Source: Thermoflavimicrobium daqui
GTDB taxonomy: Bacteria; Bacillota; Bacilli; Thermoactinomycetales; Thermoactinomycetaceae
Length of the DNA stretch: 64,000 bases
Direction of reading: 5' to 3'
Assembly: GCF_003313465.1 (NCBI RefSeq)
Contig: NZ_KZ845675.1
Location: forward strand, 1-64,000
Of this stretch, positions 58,184-64,000 are shown one piece after another (within the stretch, counting starts at the first letter, position 1; each line of letters opens with the position of its first letter). Both the position numbers and the translations under genes were made by a program. The notes under the pieces are model-generated. The model saw nothing but the letters and a program-made list of their open reading frames with translations. It was not told the DNA's origin and searched no databases.

Positions 58184-59104
58184 ATGGTAGATAAACAGGC
58201 AACTTTTGTCTATCAAGTTGCTGAAACAGATGATGGAAAGATGTTACGACAAGTTTTAGAAAGTCACTTTGGTTTTTCGAAAAGGATGATGCGAAGGCTA
58301 AAATTGCATCAACTTGTTACTGTGAATGGTGATGTGATTTACTTTACACAACGTGTACACTCAGGAGATCGAATTGTAATTCGAATGATGGAAGAGGAGC
58401 TTCCAGAGTATCTAATACCCCAAAAAGTTCCCTTTCATCTTGTGTATGAAGATGAAGATATTGTGGTGGTTGATAAGCCTCCTGGATTGGTGGTTCATCC
58501 TACACGTAGCCATCCAGAATATACACTAGCAAATGGTTTATTCTACCATTGGCAAAAGCTAGGTCAGATGCACAAAATGCGCCCAGTAACACGATTAGAT
58601 AAAGATACTTCTGGGCTGATGGTGATTGCTAAGCATGCTTATGGTCATGCCTACTTGGCTGAGCAGATGAAGAAAAAAAGATATCAGCGCATGTATGTTG
58701 CGATTGTTCATGGACAAATGGCACAAGATTCAGGAACGATTGACGCCCCGATTGGACTGGATCTAAATCATGCGATTGCAAGAAAAGTTGACTTTGGTGA
58801 AGGGGGCGATTCAGCGATTACTCATTATCAAGTCGTAGAGCGTTATCCAACAGCGACAAAGGTACGATTGCAGCTAGAAACCGGCCGAACGCATCAGATT
58901 CGTGTACATCTTGCTTGGCTGGGGTACCCAATTTTTGGTGATTCTCTGTATGGGATCGGGACGGATATGCAGGATATTCCTCGTCAAGCGTTGCATGCGA
59001 CCTATTTACGCATTTATCATCCGCGATATAAAGAATGGAAAGAGTGGGAGTCAACATTACCCTTAGATATGTGTAAGTTAATCGAAACACTGCAAAGAGG
59101 TTAA
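58184..59104 (+). CDS. RluA-family pseudouridine synthase
   Basis: 306 residues. An N-terminal S4-like RNA-binding domain (about 15-85, LRQVLESHFGFSKRMMRRLK) precedes the RluA catalytic domain with PVTRLDKDTSGLMVIAKHAY (RLDxxTSG, catalytic Asp), VDKPPGLVVHPT and LETGRTHQIRVHLAWLGYP. Such enzymes (RluD/YlyB/YhcT/YjbO type) modify uridines in rRNA or tRNA; the target is not deducible. ATG at 58184 with a weak ggtgtcg upstream; a preceding gagaaaagataga is poor. Confidence 0.9.
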   Translation: MVDKQATFVYQVAETDDGKMLRQVLESHFGFSKRMMRRLKLHQLVTVNGDVIYFTQRVHSGDRIVIRMMEEELPEYLIPQKVPFHLVYEDEDIVVVDKPPGLVVHPTRSHPEYTLANGLFYHWQKLGQMHKMRPVTRLDKDTSGLMVIAKHAYGHAYLAEQMKKKRYQRMYVAIVHGQMAQDSGTIDAPIGLDLNHAIARKVDFGEGGDSAITHYQVVERYPTATKVRLQLETGRTHQIRVHLAWLGYPIFGDSLYGIGTDMQDIPRQALHATYLRIYHPRYKEWKEWESTLPLDMCKLIETLQRG

Positions 59105-59295
59105 CTTCCATGTTGATAGGAAGGAAGCTTTTTTTCTAGGAGTTATTGAACCCGTATCAATGGTCTATGTAACACAGTGCCCTCCTCGATAGGAGATAAG
59201 AATGTTGTTGATCTAGAAACAGGATTCATAAGTGCTGCGTGGCGAAGATATCACCTCGGCAATATGATAAATCATGGATAGAAAGGAAGAATTCC

Positions 59296-60063
59296 ATGCC
59301 AAAAAAAGTTGCATGGGTATTGGGTGGAGCAAAAGGGCTTGGCGTGATGGTCGCCAAAGGCTTGGCTCAAGATGGCTATCAACTTGTGATTAATTACCGG
59401 AAAAGTCGTCAAGCAGCCCAAAAGTTACAACATGAGCTACAGGAAATAGGAAGTGATGCTCTCATTTTACAAGGCGATGTGAGCCAATTATCCGCAGTTA
59501 AACAGATGGTTCAAGAAGTGATGCATACATGGGGACGGATCGACGTGCTGGTTTGTACAGCAGGTCCTTTTCATTTTAAACCGATTCCGCTGGTAGAGTT
59601 ACAGGATCATCAGTGGGGGGAGATGATCGATGGTAATTTATCAAGTGTATTTTATATAACTCGTGAAGTGATTCCTATCATGCGGCAGCAAGGAGGAGGT
59701 CGAATTATTACCTTTGGTTTTGCTGGTGCAGAGCTTGCTCCGGCGTGGTCAGGTTACTCTTCTTATGCGGCTGCAAAAGTAGGGCTAGTGTCCCTGACAA
59801 GAACACTAGCTGAAGAAGAGGCATCTTTTGGAATTACAGTGAATATGATTTATCCAGGTGATATTCGTGATCCTTATAAAGAAGCGCTTATTTCAGAGGC
59901 ACGTGGACAAGCTGATCCACGTTCACGAGTGGGACGACCTGGAACAGGTGAGGATATTGCTAGAGTGGTGCGATTCTTGGCGCATCCGGACTCTGATTGG
60001 ATTACAGGTGCTATTATCCCAGTTACTGGAGGTTTTTCACTTCATTGGAATTATGTAAAATAA
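59296..60063 (+). CDS. Short-chain dehydrogenase/reductase
   Basis: 255 residues; ATG 59296 has aaaggaag 6-7 nt upstream and starts at the usual SDR strand (KKVAWVLGGAKGLGVMVAKG). The nucleotide site is GGAKGLG; NYRKSR after strand 2 suggests NADPH. The active site is YSSYAAAKVGLVSLT (YxxxK), with Ser in the preceding AELAPAWSGYSS. C-terminal WITGAIIPVTGGFSLHW is standard. Substrate unknown; nearest resemblance is to FabG-like and pteridine reductase-like SDRs. Confidence 0.9.
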   Translation: MPKKVAWVLGGAKGLGVMVAKGLAQDGYQLVINYRKSRQAAQKLQHELQEIGSDALILQGDVSQLSAVKQMVQEVMHTWGRIDVLVCTAGPFHFKPIPLVELQDHQWGEMIDGNLSSVFYITREVIPIMRQQGGGRIITFGFAGAELAPAWSGYSSYAAAKVGLVSLTRTLAEEEASFGITVNMIYPGDIRDPYKEALISEARGQADPRSRVGRPGTGEDIARVVRFLAHPDSDWITGAIIPVTGGFSLHWNYVK

Positions 60064-60168
60064 GTAAATAAACTGTAATACTATCGTAACATTCTAGTTT
60101 AAAAAAACGCCCATTTTTTAGCTATTTCGTTATAATGTATTATAGTTTATTGTTGTGTTGGGCTGAAA

Positions 60169-60336
60169 TTATAGGGATGTTTTTTTTAGATAATATGCTA
60201 GTCCGAACCAAATAGCTGAGCCGATTAAGCCAGCGATGAAGCCTTTTAAACCATAATGTAGAAGGAAGAAAAGAGAAGCTAAAATTCCTAATCCACCGGT
60301 AAAGAGACTAGCAAAAATCGCTGCTTTGGAATTCAT
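60169..60336 (-). CDS. Small 2-TM membrane protein
   Basis: 55 residues; ATG with gaggtga upstream. Two hydrophobic segments, FASLFTGGLGILASLFFLL and IAGLIGSAIWFGLAYYL, with a basic end KKTSL. The longer frame upstream lacks a ribosome site. No family recognised. It is divergent from the class A PBP gene. Confidence 0.6.
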   Translation of the reverse strand: MNSKAAIFASLFTGGLGILASLFFLLHYGLKGFIAGLIGSAIWFGLAYYLKKTSL

Positions 60337-60498
60337 GTATCTTTTCACCTCTGCTTCAATATACCATATGGAGCTCTTTAATAGGTATAGGGGAGAAAAG
60401 TCAAACTCTTTATTGCTAAAACTGGGGGAAATCCCCGAATTTTGAAGAACTATCCTTGACTCAAAAGTAATGTTGAAAAAGTACCAGGAGGTTCGTTT

Positions 60499-63138
60499 AT
60501 GAGTGATTTTCATCAGATGGACCCACCATTATCCAGATCACAACGGCATTCCCGGAGAAATCGAAAGACCAATCGACCTAAGAAGAAAGGCAACTTTGGT
60601 CTTTATTTTAAATGGTTTTCTTGGGCAATGCTTGTTTGCATCTTGGGGGTAACATGTTGGGCGGCTTTTATTTTCTTTACGACTCCAGAAGTGGACATTA
60701 ATGCTTTAAAAAATATTAATTACTCTACTAAAGTTGTAGATGTAAATAATAAAGAAATTGGAAAGTTTGGAGTGGATGATACCCAAAGAGAGCTTATTAC
60801 GTATGAGGAGCTAAACAAGCACAACTCTCTCTTGCTGGATACGATTAAAAAAGTAGAAGATGCTCGCTTTGATAAACATAATGGCATTGACTATTATGCT
60901 TTAGGTCGGGCAGTAGTTAGGAATATTATAGCAATGGGGAAAGCTGAAGGTGGTGGAACGATCACCATGCAGGTTGCCCGTAATATCGTCCTGCAGAGTA
61001 AAGAAAAATCTTATACACGGAAAATTAGGGAATTTGCTGTCGCTTTACAATTGGAGAAGAAATATGGAAAAGAGAAGATCCTTGAAGCATATGTGAACTA
61101 TATTAACTTCCATCCAAGTATTCAAGGGATTTCCCTTGCTTCTAAGATTTACTTTGGCAAAGATCTTAAAAAACAAAAATTAGAGCCCGATGAAGTAGCC
61201 ATCTTAGCCAGCCAGCCCAAGTCACCAACCGGTTATTATCCACTTGATCCAAAGCCTGAGATTAAGAAAAAAGCATTGGATAGACGGAATCTAGTTCTTG
61301 GGATTATGGCTCGGACAGATGAGATGCAGCCACTGATTAGTCAAGCCGATAAATCGAAGTATCAACAGATGGATATGGAGAAACGTGTCGAAAATCATTA
61401 TGCTGAATTTGTTAAGCCGAAAAATACGAATGAAGCCTACTTACAGCTAGTCCAGTCAGAGATCGGTAAGTTAATCGATGATGGAAAGCTAGACTCAGAA
61501 GTACTAAAACATGGGGCTACGATCCATACCAACTATGAACCCAAAATGCAGCAAGCCGTCGATAAAGCAATGAGTAAGAAAGAACTCTTTGTTTCTAAAC
61601 AGGGGAAAATGATTGATCCCAAACTGATGGATGCAGGGGTAACGGTAATGAAACCGGATGGTGCAGTGGTTGCTATTAGTGGGGGAAGAGAATATCTAAA
61701 AGGTTATTCCAACCGGGCACTAGAAAGACATCAGCCAGGTTCTTCGATCAAGCCATTGTCTGTATATACGCCTGCGATCGAGGATTTAGGCTATCATGAA
61801 TATACACCGATAGTTGATAAAGAAGTGTCTGTACGTGGAAAAAAGATTAAAAACTATACCGGAAATTATGCAGGTAAAATCCAGATGTGGCAGAACGTGA
61901 AAGATTCATTGAATGCTTCAACCGTGGAAATGCTTCAAAAAGTAGGCTTAGAGAGATCATTTAATTATACTAAGAAGTTAGGCTTAGAGCTAGTCAATGC
62001 CGACTTGGACTATTCTCCGCTTGCTCTGGGGGGATTAACGAGAGGAGCTTCAACGCTTGAGATGGCACAAGCGTATACCGTGTACCCACAAAGTGATGGG
62101 AAGGTAAAAGAAGCTTTTACCATTAAGAAAGTCGATGATCCACTCGAGAAGGATTATGAGCGTGAGACAGAAGGTCAGGAAGTGTTTAGTGAGAAATCTG
62201 CATACTACATGACCCGGATGCTAGAAAGAGTTGTAAAAGAAGGAACAGGGGAAAAGGCACAAATTAAAGACGGTCGACCTACGGCAGGAAAAACAGGAAC
62301 GGCAGATAAAGAAGATACCGTTTGGTTTGTCGGCTATACGCCACAATATATAGCAGCTGTGGATGTATTTAGGGTAAATACACCAGAAAATAAAGGCAAA
62401 GAGCTACAAATTAAGAGTGCTGTTCCAGCTAGTATTTTTAGTGAATTTATGTCCGAAGCGATGAAAGATATGCCGAAGGAAAACTTTAGACAGCCTGAAG
62501 GCGCGGCTCCTCCGCCTAAACCAAAAGAAGAAAAAGAGGTGAAAAAGCAGCTTAGCCTAACAGCTGAATATAATCAACAGGACAAAGCGGTCCATTTGAA
62601 TTGGAGCGACCTTGGCGGCGACTATAGTTATACTGTGTTGAAAGATGGTAAAGATGCTGGGGCAATGAAAGTAGATCCGAATGTCAAGTCTGGACAAACT
62701 TACCAATATCAAGTAGTCGCAACGAATAAAAAGCAATCTGACGAAAAAATCGAATCCAATGTAGCGTCGATAACCATTGAGGATACGGAAGAAGAAGATC
62801 CTTGTAAAAATGATCCAAACTCGGAAGAGTGTAAGAAGAAAAAATGTGAAGAAGATCCAGAAGCAGAGGGTTGTGATAAAGAAGAAGATCCGAATAAAAT
62901 CGATTGTAGTAAAGATCGAGCCAAGTGTAAGCAAATTGCTAGGGACGCATGTAAAGATAAGGCGGATGGTTGTGTAATTAATGTAGAGCAATGTCTCAAG
63001 CAATCGGGAGATATAGCAACTTGTAAAAGCAATGCCAATGCATTCCCACCTAAAACTCCAAATCCAGATCCAGGTCAAGATCCAGATCCAGGTCAAAATC
63101 GTCCCCCTTCTCTTTTACTCTCCCGATTTCGTCTCTGA
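60499..63138 (+). CDS. Class A penicillin-binding protein with Cys-rich tail
   Basis: 879 residues; ATG after aggagg. A basic cytosolic N-terminus and one TM (about 35-57) precede a glycosyltransferase 51 domain (KVEDARFDKHNGIDYYALGR with catalytic Glu; GGGTITMQVARNIVL). The transpeptidase domain has QPGSSIKP (SxxK Ser about 415), DSLNAST (SxN) and AGKTGTADKED (KTG about 597). An FnIII-like domain follows (LSLTAEYNQQDKAVHLNWSD). The last 110 residues are unusual: Glu/Lys-rich with ten Cys, then NPDPGQDPDPGQ. It polymerises and cross-links peptidoglycan outside the membrane. It has its own terminator. Confidence 0.93.
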   Translation: MSDFHQMDPPLSRSQRHSRRNRKTNRPKKKGNFGLYFKWFSWAMLVCILGVTCWAAFIFFTTPEVDINALKNINYSTKVVDVNNKEIGKFGVDDTQRELITYEELNKHNSLLLDTIKKVEDARFDKHNGIDYYALGRAVVRNIIAMGKAEGGGTITMQVARNIVLQSKEKSYTRKIREFAVALQLEKKYGKEKILEAYVNYINFHPSIQGISLASKIYFGKDLKKQKLEPDEVAILASQPKSPTGYYPLDPKPEIKKKALDRRNLVLGIMARTDEMQPLISQADKSKYQQMDMEKRVENHYAEFVKPKNTNEAYLQLVQSEIGKLIDDGKLDSEVLKHGATIHTNYEPKMQQAVDKAMSKKELFVSKQGKMIDPKLMDAGVTVMKPDGAVVAISGGREYLKGYSNRALERHQPGSSIKPLSVYTPAIEDLGYHEYTPIVDKEVSVRGKKIKNYTGNYAGKIQMWQNVKDSLNASTVEMLQKVGLERSFNYTKKLGLELVNADLDYSPLALGGLTRGASTLEMAQAYTVYPQSDGKVKEAFTIKKVDDPLEKDYERETEGQEVFSEKSAYYMTRMLERVVKEGTGEKAQIKDGRPTAGKTGTADKEDTVWFVGYTPQYIAAVDVFRVNTPENKGKELQIKSAVPASIFSEFMSEAMKDMPKENFRQPEGAAPPPKPKEEKEVKKQLSLTAEYNQQDKAVHLNWSDLGGDYSYTVLKDGKDAGAMKVDPNVKSGQTYQYQVVATNKKQSDEKIESNVASITIEDTEEEDPCKNDPNSEECKKKKCEEDPEAEGCDKEEDPNKIDCSKDRAKCKQIARDACKDKADGCVINVEQCLKQSGDIATCKSNANAFPPKTPNPDPGQDPDPGQNRPPSLLLSRFRL

Positions 63139-63146
63139 TCGACTCT

Positions 63147-63177
63147 ATCCCAGTGCAGAAGCGCTGGGATCTTTTTT
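63147..63177 (+). terminator. Terminator of the class A PBP gene
   Basis: atcccagtgc / gcgctgggat stem of 10 pairs (one G-T) with an agaa loop, then cttttttg; 8 bp past the stop. Confidence 0.9.
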
Positions 63178-63325
63178 GCCTATATTGGTCAGATAAGGGG
63201 GAATATTCATCATAGTGGGCTCCTAGTTTTGACTATCTATTGCGCTCCTTCTTATGTATAGTTTGGTTATACTCTCGTAAATAAAGTGATACACATAGAA
63301 GGGATGAAGTAAAGGAGGGAGATTG

Positions 63326-64000
63326 ATGAGCGAAAAGCAGAAGGGTGAAGAAGAGTTTGTACCTAAAGTGCGTAGCGTACGAATCAATGAGACAAAGCCA
63401 CCAAAGGAATTACCACAAAAGGTAGAATCCAAGAAAGAAAGGGATAAAGGGAAATCGCCTATATCTTCAAAAGACAAACCTGTCCCTCGTAGTAAGTGGA
63501 AACTCTTTTTTACATGGAAGTGGCTCATGCTTGTTCTTGTGTCTTCCTTAGTTTTAATGATAGGTATGGTAGCTACGATTATCTTGACAGGTGAATATCT
63601 ACCCTTAGAGCGAATCGATGAGAGTGGTCTGATTATTTATGATAAGGATCAGCGACGCATCATCCAGTTAGCCAAGGAACAAGACCCAGTCGAGCGAGAA
63701 AGAACGATTTATCACGAGTTTATATCTCTAGAAGAGTTAAAAACGAAAAATAAAAAGTTAATCGATGCCTTAATCAAAATGGAGGATGTCCGCTTTTACA
63801 AGCATAATGGGGTGGACTTTTATGCGATGGTTCGCTCGGCTGTCTCTACCTTAACAGGGAAAAGGGAGCAAGGCGGGAGTACGATTACCATGCAAGTCGC
63901 CCGCAGAGTCGTTTTGGGGACTCAAGAGCGAACGATTAGCCGGAAGTTAAAAGAGATGGCTGCTGCATGGAACCTTGAAAAAGATAAAGGAAAAGAGAAG
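63326..64000 (+). CDS. Second class A PBP, N-terminal part (runs off window)
   Basis: 225 codons with no stop before the window end; ATG with aaaggaggg 5-6 nt upstream. A charged Lys/Pro-rich cytosolic N-terminus of about 65 residues, one TM (about 69-92, WLMLVLVSSLVLMIGMVATI), and the start of a glycosyltransferase 51 domain: KMEDVRFYKHNGVDFYAMVR with catalytic Glu, and QGGSTITMQVARRVVL. It is paralogous to the PBP just upstream but divergent. The transpeptidase domain lies outside the window, so its presence is inference. Confidence 0.9.
   Translation, partial: MSEKQKGEEEFVPKVRSVRINETKPPKELPQKVESKKERDKGKSPISSKDKPVPRSKWKLFFTWKWLMLVLVSSLVLMIGMVATIILTGEYLPLERIDESGLIIYDKDQRRIIQLAKEQDPVERERTIYHEFISLEELKTKNKKLIDALIKMEDVRFYKHNGVDFYAMVRSAVSTLTGKREQGGSTITMQVARRVVLGTQERTISRKLKEMAAAWNLEKDKGKEK

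Noticed and set aside
62557-63096. Antisense 179-codon frame in the PBP tail
   Set aside because: Phe/Ile/Trp-rich translation is the complement of the Glu/Asp/Lys-rich tail, a composition artefact.

Overview
The window comes from a low-GC, Gram-positive, spore-former-type chromosome. The purine operon order purE-K-B-C-S-Q-L-F-M-N-H-D and the yerC-pcrB-pcrA-ligA block are those of Bacillales. The protein sequences and the many Tat-exported or secreted wall enzymes would fit the Thermoactinomycetaceae, but family assignment is inference from general likeness. Core genes have good Shine-Dalgarno sites, TTG/GTG starts are frequent, and symmetric stem-loop terminators close most units.

Layout. 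1-280: tail of an rRNA operon (end of 23S, 5S, terminator). 0.42-7.4 kb: a gene remnant, then two adjacent large paralogues, each with a HEPN-like N-terminus (RNxxxH), a STAND-type P-loop NTPase and a long array of Sel1 repeats. This is the strongest candidate here for an undescribed, probably defensive, system. 7.6-14.2 kb: accessory single genes (transglutaminase-like protein, membrane protein, 35-residue zinc ribbon, glutathione peroxidase, DUF4272, MFS exporter, two VOC proteins, a small overlapping ORF). 14.3-28.2 kb: complete de novo purine operon, with two PurBoxes, a sigma-A promoter, a guanine riboswitch and a readable terminator/antiterminator pair; a 3-TM protein is inserted between purH and purD. 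28.3-33.4 kb: a 0.97-kb gene-poor stretch, an NCS2 purine permease, diacylglycerol kinase dgkB and rRNA methyltransferase rlmCD.

33.4-38.9 kb is an envelope cluster: a ResA-like thioredoxin with a membrane partner, an amidase_3 protein lacking its catalytic Glu, two Tat-exported M15-type peptidase paralogues (one without both zinc His residues) and a secreted poly-gamma-glutamate hydrolase that probably starts at CTG. 39.2-47.9 kb is a decaying polymorphic-toxin island: a 5'-truncated RHS gene with a frameshifted tip, a HEAT-repeat putative immunity gene, a degenerate second tip/immunity cassette, scattered RHS fragments, a broken membrane-protein gene, several small membrane proteins and a two-domain Sm-like protein. 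From 48 kb core genes resume: ppiB, yerC, pcrB, pcrA, ligA, a transglutaminase lipoprotein, two tandem small membrane proteins with Cys/Asp-rich tails, DUF2085, an RluA-family pseudouridine synthase, an SDR, a class A PBP with a Cys-rich tail, and the start of a second class A PBP running off the end.

All assignments are from reading the sequence; no search or structure prediction was run.
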